Origin: Dama dama
Lineage: Eukaryota; Chordata; Mammalia; Artiodactyla; Cervidae
Direction: 5' to 3'
Length of the DNA: 64,000 bases
Assembly (NCBI RefSeq): GCF_033118175.1
Contig: NW_026870969.1
Span: 806,001-870,000 of the forward strand
Shown here: piece after piece, positions 37,201 to 49,900 of the stretch
How the letters are laid out: the number at the start of each line of letters is the position of its first letter
Numbering within the stretch: the first letter of the stretch is position 1
The notes under the pieces: generated by a model
Seen by the model: the letters and a program-made list of their open reading frames with translations, nothing else
Databases searched by the model: none
Told to the model about the DNA's origin: nothing
Translations under genes and position numbers: made by a program

Positions 37201-39459
37201 TGAAAAGGTGTGAAAAATATGAAGAGCTTCAAAAGGTGTCAAAAATATGAGGAGCATGAAAAGTTCTGAAAAATAGGAGGAGCATGAAGCGGTGTTCAAA
37301 ACAGGAAGACCCTGAAAAGTAGTGAAAAATATGAAGAGCTTCAAAAGGTGTCAAAAATATGAGGAGCATGAAACGGTCTGAAAAATAGGAGGACTATGAA
37401 ACGGTGTTCAAAAACATGAAGAGCCTGAAAAGGTGTGAAAAATATGAAGAGCTTCAAAAGGTGTCAAAAATATGAGGAGCATGAAATGGTCTGAAAAATA
37501 GGAGGAGCAAGAAAGGGTGTTGAACAACATGAAGAGCCTGAAAACGTGTGAAAAATATGAAGAGCTTCAAAAGATGTGAAAAATATGAAGAGCTTCAAAA
37601 GGTGTCAAAAATGAGATGAGCATGAAACCGTCTGAAAAATAGGAGGAGCATGAAGTAGTGTTGAAAAACATGAAGAACCTGAAAAGCTGTGAGAAACATG
37701 AAGAGCTTCAAAATGTGTCAAAAATATGAGGAGCATGAAACGGGCTGAAAAAGAGGAGGAGCAGGAAGCGGTGTTGAGAAACATGAAGAGCCTGAAAATG
37801 TGTGAAAAATATGAAGAGCTTCTAAAGGTGTGAAATATATGAGGTGCAAGAAACGGTCTGAAAAATAGGAGGAGCATGAAGCAGTGTTGAAAAACATGAA
37901 GAGCCTGAAAAGGTGTGAAAAATATGAAGAGCTTCAAAAGGTGTCAAAATTATAAGGAGCATGAAACGTTCTGAAAAATAGGAGGAGCATGAAGCAGTGT
38001 TGAAAAAAATGAAGAACCTGAAAAGGTGTGAAAAATATGAACAGCTTCAAAATTTGCCAAAAATATGAGGAGCATGAAACGGTCTAAAAAATAGGAGTAC
38101 CATGAACCGGTGTTGAAAAACATGAAGAGCCAGAAAAGGTGTGAAAAATATTAAGAGCTTCAAAATGTGTGAAAAATATGAAGAGCTTCAAAAGGTGTCA
38201 AAAAAGAGATGAGCATGAAACGGTCTGAAAAATAGGAGGAGAATGAAGTGGTGTTGAAAAAAATGAGGAGCCTGAAAAGGTGTGAAAAATATGAAGAGCT
38301 TCAAAAGGTGTCAAAAATGAGATGATCATGAAACGGTCTGAAAAATAGGAGGTGCATGAGGTGGTGTTGAAGAAAAAGAAGAGACTGAAAAGGTGTGAAA
38401 TATATGAAGAGCTTCAAAAGGTGTCAAAATATGAGGAGCATGATACGGTCTGAAAAATAGGAGGAGCATGAAGCGGTGTTCAAAACATGAAGAGCCTGAA
38501 AAATTGTGAAAAATATGAAAAGGTTCCAAAGGTGTTAAAAATGAGATGAGCATGAAACGGTCTGAAAAATAGGAGGAGCATGAAGCGGTGTTGAAAAAAT
38601 GAAGAGCCTGAAAAGGTGTGAAAAATATGAAGAGCATCAAAAGTTGTCAAAAATATGAGGAGTATGAAACGGTCTGAAAAATAGGAGGACCATGAAGCGG
38701 TGTTGCAAAACATGAGGAGCCTGAAAAGGTGTGAAAAATATGAAGAGCTTCAAAAGGTGAGAAAAATATGAGGTGCATGAAACGGTCTGAAAAATAGGAG
38801 GAGCATGAAGCGGTGTTGAAAAACATGAAGAGCCTGAAAAGGTGTGAAAAATATGAAGAGCTTCAAAAGGTGTGAAATACATGAGGAGCATGAAACGTGT
38901 TGAAAAATAGGAGAAGCATGAAGTGGTGTGGAAAAACATCAAGAGCCTGAAAAGGTGTGAAAAATATGAAGGGCTTCCAAAGGTGTGAAATACATGAGGA
39001 GCAAGAAACGGTCTGAAAAATAGGAGGAAGAGGAAGAGGTGTTCAAAAATATGAAGAGCCTGAAAAGGTGTGAAAAATATGAAGAGCTTCAAAAGGTGTC
39101 AAAAATATGAGGAGCATGAAACGTTGTGAAAAATAGGAGCAGCATGAAACGGTGTTCAAAAACATGAAGACATTGAAAAGGTGTGAAAAATATGAAGAGG
39201 TGCAAAAGGTTTGAAATATATGAGGAGCATGTAACGGTCTGAAAAATATGAGGAGCATGAAGCGGTGTTCAAAAACATGAAGAGCCTGAAAAGGTGAGAA
39301 AAATATGAAGAGCTTCAAAAGGTGTGAAATACATGAGGAGCATTAAACGCCCTGAAAAATAGGAGGAGCATGCAGAGGTGTTCAAAAACATGAAGAGCCT
39401 GAAAAGGTGTCAAAAATATGAAGAGATTCAAAAGGTGTGAAAAATATGAAGAGCTTCAA
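34247..39459 (+). repeat. HOR block 5, second full-length 5,213-bp copy
   Basis: Same length and same segment order as block 1 at offset 25,975: A 34,247; B 34,619; C 35,578; D 36,030; E 36,651; F 37,004; G 37,605; H 38,326; I 38,637; J 39,043. Differences are sparse single substitutions, for example TCAAATAAATGC near 35,099 against TCAAATACATGC, and GAAACGGTCTT near 35,428 against GAAATGGTCTT near 9,453. Blocks 1 and 5 are the only intact full-length forms in the window. Confidence 0.9.
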
Positions 39460-41601
39460 AATGTTTCAAAAATGAAATGAGCATGAAACGGTCTGAAAAA
39501 GCTGAGGAGCATGAAGTGGTGTTGAAACACATGAAGAGCCTGAAAAGGTGTGAAAAATATGAAGAGGTTCAAAGGTGTGAAATACATGAGGATCATGAAA
39601 TGGTTTGAAAAATACGAGGAGCATGAAGCAGTGTTCAAAAACATGAAGAGCCTGAAAAGGTTTGAAAAATATGAAGAGCTTCAAAAGGTGTCAAAAATAT
39701 GAGGAGCATGAAACCGTCTGAAAAATAGGAGGAGCATGAAGCGGTGTTGAAAAACATGAAGAGCGTGAAAACGAGTGAAAAATATGAAGAGCTTCAAAAG
39801 GTATGAAAAATATGAAGAGCTTCAAAAGGTGTCAAAAATATGAGGAGCATGAAACGGTCTGAAAAATAGGAGGACTATGAAACGGTGTTCAAAAACATGA
39901 AGAGCCTGAAAAGGTGTGAAAAATATGAAGAGCTTCAAAACGTGTCAAAAATATGAGGAGCATGAAATGGTCTGAAAAATAGGAGGAGCAAGAAAGGGTG
40001 TTGAACAACATGAAGAGCCTGAAAACGTGTGAAAAATATGAAGAGCTTCAAAAGATGTGAAAAATATGAAGAGCTTCAAAAGGTGTCAAAAATGAGATGA
40101 GCATGAAACCGTCTGAAAAATAGGAGGAGCATGAAGTAGTGTTGAAAAACATGAAGAACCTGAAAAGCTGTGAGAAACATGAAGAGCTTCAAAAGGTGTC
40201 AAAAATATGAGGAGCATGAAACGTTCTGAAAAAGAGGAGGAGCAGGAAGCGGTGTTGAGAAACATGAAGAGCCTGAAAATGTGTGAAAAATATGAAGAGC
40301 TTCTAAAGGTGTGAAATATATGAGGTGCAAGAAACGGTCTGAAAAATAGGAGTACCATGAACCGGTGTTGAAAAACATGAAGAGCCAGAAAAGGTGTGAA
40401 AAATATTAAGAGCTTCAAAATGTGTGAAAAATATGAAGAGCTTCAAAAGGTGTCAAAAAAGAGATGAGCATGAAACGGTCTGAAAAATAGGAGGAGAATG
40501 AAGTGGTGTTGAAAAAAATGAGGAGCCTGAAAAGGTGTAAAAAATAAGAAGAGCTTCAAAAGGTGTCAAAAATGAGATGATCATGAAACGGTCTGAAAAA
40601 TAGGAGGTGCATGAGGTGGTGTTGAAGAAAAAGAAGAGACTGAAAAGGTGTGAAATATATGAAGAGCTTCAAAAGGTGTCAAAATATGAGGAGCATGATA
40701 CGGTCTGAAAAATAGGAGGAGCATGAAGCGGTGTTCAAAACATGAAGAGCCTGAAAAATTGTGAAAAATATGAAAAGCTTCCAAAGGTGTTAAAAATGAG
40801 ATGAGCATGAAACGGTCTGAAAAATAGGAGGAGCATGAAGCGGTGTTGAAAAAATGAAGAGCCTGAAAAGGTGTGAAAAATATGAAGAGCATCAAAAGTT
40901 GTCAAAAATATGAGGAGTATGAAACGGTCTGAAAAATAGGAGGACCATGAAGCGGTGTTGCAAAACATGAGGAGCCTGAAAAGGTGTGAAAAATATGAAG
41001 AGCTTCAAAAGGTGAGAAAAATATGAGGTGCATGAAACGGTCTGAAAAATAGGAGGAGCATGAAGCGGTGTTGAAAAACATGAAGAGCCTGAAAAGGTGT
41101 GAAAAATATGAAGAGCTTCAAAAGGTGTGAAATACATGAGGAGCATGAAACGTGTTGAAAAATAGGAGAAGCATGAAGTGGTGTGGAAAAACATCAAGAG
41201 CCTGAAAAGGTGTGAAAAATATGAAGGGCTTCAAAAGGTGTGAAATACATGAGGAGCAAGAAACGGTCTGAAAAATAGGAGGAAGAGGAAGAGGTGTTCA
41301 AAAATATGAAGAGCCTGAAAAGGTGTGAAAAATATGAAGAGGTGCAAAAGGTTTGAAATATATGAGGAGCATGAAACGGTCTGAAAAATATGAGGAGCAT
41401 GAAGCGGTGTTCAAAAACATGAAGAGCCTGAAAAGGTGAGAAAAATATGAAGAGCTTCAAAAGGTGTGAAATACATGAGGAGCATTAAACGCCCTGAAAA
41501 ATAGGAGGAGCATGCAGAGGTGTTCAAAAACATGAAGAGCCTGAAAAGGTGTCAAAAATATGAAGAGATTCAAAAGGTGTGAAAAATATGAAGAGCTTCA
41601 A
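39460..41601 (+). repeat. HOR block 6, 2,142 bp with three deletions
   Basis: Segment A is followed near 39,830 by the sequence before G, a loss of 2,732 bp that removes B to F. A 226-bp loss lies near 40,345 between G and H, and a 113-bp loss near 41,330 in J. The sum 2,732 + 226 + 113 = 3,071, and 5,213 - 3,071 = 2,142, exactly the observed spacing of markers at 39,460 and 41,602. Confidence 0.88.
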
Positions 41602-41757
41602 AATGTTTCAAAAATGAAATGAGCATGAAACGGTCTGAAAAAGCTGAGCAGCATGAAGTGGTGTTCAAAAACATGAAGAGCCTGAAAAGGTGTGAAAAAT
41701 ATGAGGAGCTTCAAAAGGTATGAAATACATGAGGAGTATGAAACTTTCTTGAAAATA
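41602..41757 (+). other. A/C recombination junction (second of two)
   Basis: Same junction as at 13,485-13,640, including the downstream private ACTTTCTTG and AATAGGTGGAGC. One private substitution, GCTGAGCAGC for GCTGAGGAGC, distinguishes it. Common descent of blocks 2 and 7 is the simplest reading. Confidence 0.85.
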
Positions 41758-44700
41758 GGTGGAGCATGAAGCGGTGTTAAAAAACATGAAGAGGCTTACA
41801 AGGTGTGAAAAATATGAAGAGCTTCAAAAGGTGTGAAAAATATGAGGAGCATGAAACGGTCTGAAAAATAGGAGGAGCATGAAGCCGTGTTGAAAAACAT
41901 GAAGAGCCTGAAAAAGTGTGAAATATATGAAGAGGTTCAAAAGGTGTAAAAATATGAGGAGATTCAAAAGGTATCAAAAATATGAGGAGCATGAAACGGT
42001 CTGAAAAAGAGGAGGAGCATGAATCGGTGTTGAAAATCATGAAGAGCCTGAAAACGTGTGAGAAATATGAAGAGCTTCAAAAGGTGTCAAAAATATGAAG
42101 AGCTTCAAAAGGTGTCAAAAATGAGAGGAGTATGAAGCAGTCTGAAAAATAGGAGGAGCATTAAGCGGTGTTCAAAAACATGAAGAGCTTGAAAAGGTGT
42201 GAAAAATATGAAGAGCTTCAAAAGGTGTCAAAAATGAGATGAGCATGAAACGGTCTGAAAAATAGGAGGAGCATGAAGTGGTGTTGAAAAAAAAGAAGAG
42301 ACGGAAAAGGTGTGAAATATATGAAGGGCTTCAAAAGGTGTCAAAAATATGAGGAGAATGAAACGGTCTGAAAATAGGAGGAGCATGAAGCGGTGTTCAA
42401 AAACATGAAGAGCCTGAAAAGGTGTGAAAAATATGAAGAGCTTCAAAAGGTGTCAAAAATATGAGGAGCATGAAACGGTTTGAAAAATAGGAGGAGCATG
42501 AAGCGGTGTTCAAAAACAGGAAAAGCCTGAAAAGTTGTGAAAAATATGAAGAGCTTCAAAAGTTGTCAAAAATATGAGGAGCATGAAAAGGTCAGAAAAA
42601 TAGGAGGATCATGAAGCGGTGTTCAAAAACATGAAGAGCCTGAAAAGCTGTGCAAAATATGAAGAGCTTCAAAAGGTGTCAAAAATATGAGGAGCATGAA
42701 ACGGTCTGCAAAAAAGGAGGAGCATGAAGTGGTGTTGAAAAAATTCAAGAGCCTGACAAGGTGTGAAAAATATGAAAAGCTTCAAAAGTTGTCAAAAATA
42801 TGAGGAGCATGAAACGGTCTGAAAAATAGGAGGAGCATGAAGCGGTGTTCAAAAACATGAAGAGCCTGAAAAGGTGTGAAAAATATGAAGAGCTTCAAAA
42901 GGTGTCAAAAATATGAGGAGCATGAAACGGTCTGAAGAATAGGAGGAGCATGAAGTGGTGTTGAAAAACATGAAGAGTCTGAAAACGTGTGAAATTATGA
43001 AGAACTTCAAAAATATGCAAAATATGAAGAGCTTCAAAAGGTGTGAAAAATATGAAGAGCTTCAAAAGGTGTCAAAATGAGATGAACATGAAACGGTCTG
43101 AAAAATAGGAGGAGCATGAAGCGGTGTTGAAAATCATAAAGAGCCTGAAAATTTGTGAAAAATATGAAGAGCTTCAGAAGATGTGAAAAACATGAAGAGC
43201 TTCAAAAGGTGTCAAAATGAGATGAGCATGAAACGGTCTGAAAAATAAGAGGAGCATGAAGTGGTGTTGAAAATAATGAAAAGCCTGAAAAGGTGTGAAA
43301 TATATGAAGAGCTTCAAAAGGTGTCAAAAATATGAGGAGAATGAAACGGTCTGTAAAATAGGAGGAGCATGAAATGGTGTTCAAAAACATGAAGAGCCTG
43401 AAAAGGTGTGAAAAATATGAAGAGCTTCAAAAGGTGTCAAAAATATGAGGAGCATGAAAAGTTCTGAAAAATAGGAGGAGCATGAAGCGGTGTTCAAAAC
43501 AGGAAGACCCTGAAAAGTAGTGAAAAATATGAAGAGCTTCAAAAGGTGTCAAAAATATGAGGAGCATGAAACGGTCTGAAAAATAGGAGGACTATGAAAC
43601 GGTGTTCAAAAACATGAAGAGCCTGAAAAGGTGTGAAAAATATGAAGAGCTTCAAAACGTGTCAAAAATATGAGGAGCATGAAATGGTCTGAAAAATAGG
43701 AGGAGCAAGAAAGGGTGTTGAACAACATGAAGAGCCTGAAAACGTGTGAAAAATATGAAGAGCTTCAAAAGATGTGAAAAATATGAAGAGCTTCAAAAGG
43801 TGTCAAAAATGAGATGAGCATGAAACCGTCTGAAAAATAGGAGGAGCATGAAGTAGTGTTGAAAAACATGAAGAACCTGAAAAGCTGTGAGAAACATGAA
43901 GAGCTTCAAAATGTGTCAAAAATATGAGGAGCATGAAACGGTCTGAAAAAGAGGAGGAGCAGGAAGCGGTGTTGAGAAACATGAAGAGCCTGAAAATGTG
44001 TGAAAAATATGAAGAGCTTCTAAAGGTGTGAAATATATGAGGTGCAAGAAACGGTCTGAAAAATAGGAGGAGCATGAAGCAGTGTTGAAAAACATGAAGA
44101 GCCTGAAAAGGTGTGAAAAATATGAAGAGCTTCAAAAGGTGTCAAAATTATAAGGAGCATGAAACGTTCTGAAAAATAGGAGGAGCATGAAGCAGTGTTG
44201 AAAAAAATGAAGAGCCTGAAAAGGTGTGAAAAATATGAACAGCTTCAAAAGTTGTCAAAAATATGAGGAGCATGAAACGGTCTAAAAAATAGGAGTACCA
44301 TGAACCGGTGTTGAAAAACATGAAGAGCCAGAAAAGGTGTGAAAAATATTAAGAGCTTCAAAATGTGTGAAAAATATGAAGAGCTTCAAAAGGTGTCAAA
44401 AAAGAGATGAGCATGAAACGGTCTGAAAAATAGGAGGAGAATGAAGTGGTGTTGAAAAAAATGAGGAGCCTGAAAAGGTGTGAAAAATATGAAGAGCTTC
44501 AAAAGGTGTCAAAAATGAGATGATCATGAAACGGTCTGAAAAATAGGAGGTGCATGAAGTGGTGTTGAAGAAAAAGAAGAGACTGAAAAGGTGTGAAATA
44601 TATGAAGAGCTTCAAAAGGTGTCAAAATATGAGGAGCATGATACGGTCTGAAAAATAGGAGGAGCATGAAGCGGTGTTCAAACCATGAAGAGCCTGAAAA

Positions 44701-44887
44701 ATTGTGAAAAATATGAAAAGCTTCCAAAGGTGTTAAAAATGAGATGAGCATGAAACGCTCTGAAAAATAGGAGGAGCATGAAGCGGTGTTGAAAAAATGA
44801 AGAGCCTGAAAAGGTGTGAAAAATATGAAGAGCATCAAAAGTTGTCAAAAATATAAGGAGTATGAAACGGTCTGAAAAATAGGAGGA

Positions 44888-45092
44888 CCATGAACCGGTG
44901 TTGAAAAACATGAAGAGCCAGAAAAGGTGTGAAAAATATTAAGAGCTTCAAAATGTGTGAAAAATATGAAGAGCTACAAAAGGTGTCAAAAAAGAGATGA
45001 GCATGAAACGGTCTGAAAAATAGGAGGAGAATGAAGTGGTGTTGAAAAAAATGAGGAGCCTGAAAAGGTGTGAAAAATATGAAGAGCTTCAA
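44888..45092 (+). other. 590-bp step-back junction, copy 1
   Basis: GGACCATGAACCGGTG combines the GGACC of the I approach with the AACCGGTG of the H approach, marking a tandem duplication breakpoint inside one B/C subrepeat boundary. The identical junction is at 51,196. The other I approaches read GGACCATGAAGCGG (GGACAATG in the block 9 repeat). Confidence 0.84.
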
Positions 45093-45344
45093 AAGGTGTC
45101 AAAAATGAGATGATCATGAAACGGTCTGAAAAATAGGAGGTGCATGAGGTGGTGTTGAAGAAAAAGAAGAGACTGAAAAGGTGTGAAATATATGAAGAGC
45201 TTCAAAAGGTGTCAAAATATGAGGAGCATGATACGGTCTGAAAAATAGGAGGAGCATGAAGCGGTGTTCAAAACATGAAGAGCCTGAAAAGGTGTCAAAA
45301 ATATGAAGAGATTCAAAAGGTGTGAAAAATATGAAGAGCTTCAA

Positions 45345-46978
45345 AATGTTTCAAAAATGAAATGAGCATGAAACGGTCTGAAAAAGCTGAGGAGCATGAA
45401 GTGGTGTTGAAACACATGAAGAGCCTGAAAAGGTGTGAAAAATATGAAGAGGTTCAAAGGTGTGAAATACATGAGGATCATGAAATGGTTTGAAAAATAC
45501 GAGGAGCATGAAGCAGTGTTCAAAAACATGAAGAGCCTGAAAAGGTTTGAAAAATATGAAGAGCTTCAAAAGGTGTCAAAAATATGAGGAGGATGAAACC
45601 GTCTGAAAAAGAGGAGGAGCATGAAGCGGTGTTGAAAACCATGAAGAGCGTGAAAACGAGTGAAAAATATGAAGAGCTTCAAAAGGTATGAAAAATATGA
45701 AGAGCTTCAAAAGGTGTCAAAAAAGAGATGAGCATGAAACGGTCTGAAAAATAGGAGGAGAATGAAGTGGTGTTGAAAAAAATGAGGAGCCTGAAAAGGT
45801 GTGAAAAATATGAAGAGCTTCAAAAGGTGTCAAAAATGAGATGATCATGAAACGGTCTGAAAAATAGGAGGTGCATGAGGTGGTGTTGAAGAAAAAGAAG
45901 AGACTGAAAAGGTGTGAAATATATGAAGAGCTTCAAAAGGTGTCAAAATATGAGGAGCATGATACGGTCTGAAAAATAGGAGGAGCATGAAGCGGTGTTC
46001 AAAACATGAAGAGCCTGAAAAATTGTGAAAAATATGAAAAGCTTCCAAAGGTGTTAAAAATGAGATGAGCATGAAACGCTCTGAAAAATAGGAGGAGCAT
46101 GAAGTGGTGTTGAAAAAATGAAGAGCCTGAAAAGGTGTGAAAAATATGAAGAGCATCAAAAGTTGTCAAAAATATGAGGAGTATGAAACGGTCTGAAAAA
46201 TAGGAGGACCATGAAGCGGTGTTGCAAAACATGAGGAGCCTGAAAAGGTGTGAAAAATATGAAGAGCTTCAAAAGGGGAGAAAAATATGAGGTGCATGAA
46301 ACGGTCTGAAAAATAGGAGGAGCATGAAGCGGTGTTGAAAAACATGAAGAGCCTGAAAAGGTGTGAAAAATATGAAGAGCTTCAAAAGGTGTGAAATACA
46401 TGAGGAGCATGAAACGTGTTGAAAAATAGGAGAAGCATGAAGTGGTGTGGAAAAACATCAAGAGCCTGAAAAGGTGTGAAAAATATGAAGGGCTTCCAAA
46501 GGTGTGAAATACATGAGGAGCAAGAAACGGTCTGAAAAATAGGAGGAAGAGGAAGAGGTGTTCAAAAATATGAAGAGCCTGAAAAGGTGTGAAAAATATG
46601 AAGAGCTTCAAAAGGTGTCAAAAATATGAGGAGCATGAAACGTTGTGAAAAATAGGAGCAGCATGAAACGGTGTTCAAAAACATGAAGACATTGAAAAGG
46701 TGTGAAAAATATGAAGAGGTGCAAAAGGTTTGAAATATATGAGGAGCATGAAACGGTCTGAAAAATATGAGGAGCATGAAGCGGTGTTCAAAAACATGAA
46801 GAGCCTGAAAAGGTGAGAAAAATATGAAGAGCTTCAAAAGGTGTGAAATACATGAGGAGCATTAAACGCCCTGAAAAATAGGAGGAGCATGCAGAGGTGT
46901 TCAAAAACATGAAGAGCCTGAAAAGGTGTCAAAAATATGAAGAGATTCAAAAGGTGTGAAAAATATGAAGAGCTTCAA
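45345..46978 (+). repeat. HOR block 8, 1,634-bp mini-block A-H-I-J
   Basis: Segment A runs to about 45,720 and continues as H, a 3,579-bp loss (5,213 - 3,579 = 1,634). The switch lies in sequence common to the start of B and the approach to H, GGTGTCAAAAAAGAGATGAG. H 45,845, I 46,156 and J 46,562 follow. Block 10 has the identical length and junction. Confidence 0.89.
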
Positions 46979-49900
46979 AATGTTTCAAAAATGAAATGAG
47001 CATGAAACGGTCTGAAAAAGCTGAGGAGCATGAAGTGGTGTTGAAACACATGAAGAGCCTGAAAAGGTGTGAAAAATATGAAGAGGTTCAAAGGTGTGAA
47101 ATACATGAGGATCATGAAATGGTTTGAAAAATACGAGGAGCATGAAGCAGTGTTCAAAAACATGAAGAGCCTGAAAAGGTTTGAAAAATATGAAGAGCTT
47201 CAAAAGGTGTCAAAAATATGAGGAGCATGAAACCGTCTGAAAAATAGGAGGAGCATGAAGCGGTGTTGAAAAACATGAAGAGCGTGAAAACGAGTGAAAA
47301 ATATGAAGAGCTTCAAAAGGTATGAAAAATATGAAGAGCTTCAAAAGGTGTCAAAAAAGAGATGAGCATGAAACCGTCTGAAAAATAGGTGGAGCATGAA
47401 GCGGTGTTGAAAAACATGAAGAGCCTGAAAAGATGTGAAAAATATGAAGAGCTTCAAAAGGTGTCAAAAATATGAGGAGCATGAAACGGTCTGAAAAATA
47501 GGAGGAGCATGAAACCGTGTTCAAAAACATGAAGAGACTGAAAAGGGTGAAAAATATGAAGAGCTTCAAAAGGTGTGAAAAATAGGAGGAGCATGAAGCG
47601 GTGTGCAAAAACATGAAAAGCCTGAAAAGGTGTGAAAAATATGAAGAGCATCAAAAGGTGTCAAAAATATGAGGAGCATGAAACGGTCTGAAAAATAGGA
47701 GGAGCATGAAGCGGTGTTGAAAAACATGAAGAGCCTGAAAAGGTGTTAAAAATATGAAGAGTTTCAAAAGGTGTCAAATATATGAGCAGCAAGAATCGGT
47801 CTGAAATATAGGAGTAGCATGAAACGGTGTTCAAATATATGCAGAGCCTGAAAAGTTGTGAAAAATATGAAGAGCTTCAAATGGTGTCAAATATATGAAG
47901 AGCTTCAAAAGGTGTCAAAAATGAGATGAGCATGAAACGGTCTGAAAAATAGGAGGAGCAAGAAGTCGTGTTCCAAAAAATGAAGAGCCTGAGAAGGTGT
48001 GAAATATATCAAGAACTTCAAAATGTGTCAAAAATATGAGGAGCATGAAACGGTCTGAAAAATAGGAGGAGCATGAAACGGTGTTGAAAAACATGCAGAG
48101 CCTGAAAAGGTGTGAAAAATATGAAGAACTTCAAAAGGTGTGAAATATATGAGGAGCATGAAATGGTCTTAAAAATAGGAGGAGCATGAAGCGGTTTTCA
48201 AAAATATGAAGAGCCTGAAAAGGTGTGAAAAATATGAGGAGCTTCAAAAGGTGTAAAAAATATGAGGAGATTCAAAAGGTATCAAAAATATGAGGAGCAT
48301 GAAACGGTCTGAAAAAGAGAAGGAGCATGAATCGGTGTTGAAAATCATGAAGAGCCTGAAAACGTGTGAGAAATATGAAGAGCTTCAAAAGGTGTCAAAA
48401 ATATGAAGAGCTTCAAAAGGTGTCAAAAATGAGAGGAGTATGAAGCAGTCTGAAAAATAGGAGGAGCATGAAGCGGTGTTCAAAAACATGAAGAGCTTGA
48501 AAAGGTGTGAAAAATATGAAGAGCTTCAAAAGGTGTCAAAAATGAGATGAGCATGAAACGGTCTGAAAAATAGGAGGAGCATGAAGTGGTGTTGAAAAAA
48601 AAGAAGAGACGGAAAAGGTGTGAAATATATGAAGGGCTTCAAAAGGTGTCAAAAATATGAGGAGAATGAAACGGTCTGAAAATAGGAGGAGCATGAAGCG
48701 GTGTTCAAAAACATGAAGAGCCTGAAAAGGTGTGAAAAATATGAAGAGCTTCAAAAGGTGTCAAAAATATGAGGAGCATGAAACGGTTTGAAAAATAGGA
48801 GGAGCATGAAGCGGTGTTCAAAAACAGGAAAAGCCTGAAAAGTTGTGAAAAATATGAAGAGCTTCAAAAGTTGTCAAAAATATGAGGAGCATGAAAAGGT
48901 CAGAAAAATAGGAGGATCATGAAGCGGTGTTCAAAAACATGAAGAGCCTGAAAAGGTGTGCAAAATATGAAGAGCTTCAAAAGGTGTCAAAAATATGAGG
49001 AGCATGAAACGGTCTGCAAAAAAGGAGGAGCATGAAGTGGTGTTGAAAAAATTCAAGAGCCTGACAAGGTGTGAAAAATATGAAAAGCTTCAAAAGTTGT
49101 CAAAAATATGAGGAGCATGAAACGGTCTGAAAAATAGGAGGAGCATGAAGCGGTGTTCAAAAACATGAAGAGCCTGAAAAGGTGTGAAAAATATGAAGAG
49201 CTTCAAAAGGTGTCAAAAATATGAGGAGCATGAAACGGTCTGAAAAATAGGAGGAGCATGAAGTGGTGTTGAAAAACATGAAGAGTCTGAAAACGTGTGA
49301 AATTATGAAGAACTTCAAAAATATGCAAAATATGAAGAGCTTCAAAAGGTGTGAAAAATATGAAGAGCTTCAAAAGGTGTCAAAATGAGATGAACATGAA
49401 ACGGTCTGAAAAATAGGAGGAGCATGAAGCGGTGTTGAAAATCATAAAGAGCCTGAAAATTTGTGAAAAATATGAAGAGCTTCAGAAGATGTGAAAAACA
49501 TGAAGAGCTTCAAAAGGTGTCAAAATGAGATGAGCATGAAACGGTCTGAAAAATAAGAGGAGCATGAAGTGGTGTTGAAAATAATGAAAAGCCTGAAAAG
49601 GTGTGAAATATATGAAGAGCTTCAAAAGGTGTCAAAAATATGAGGAGAATGAAACGGTCTGTAAAATAGGAGGAGCATGAAATGGTGTTCAAAAACATGA
49701 AGAGCCTGAAAAGGTGTGAAAAATATGAAGAGCTTCAAAAGGTGTCAAAAATATGAGGAGCATGAAAAGTTCTGAAAAATAGGAGGAGCATGAAGCGGTG
49801 TTCAAAACAGGAAGACCCTGAAAAGTAGTGAAAAATATGAAGAGCTTCAAAAGGTGTCAAAAATATGAGGAGCATGAAACGGTCTGAAAAATAGGAGGAC

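Larger units (their letters stand above)
41602..45344 (+). repeat. HOR block 7, sister of block 2, with 590-bp duplication
   Basis: Shares the A/C junction of block 2 (offset 28,117 from ~13,500 to ~16,600) through C 41,777, D 42,228, E 42,849, F 43,202, G 43,803 and H 44,524. At about 44,888 it steps back 590 bp to ATGAACCGGTGTTG (first copy at 44,300), repeating H-side sequence. Near 45,290 this second copy passes straight into the sequence before the next A marker. Confidence 0.86.
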
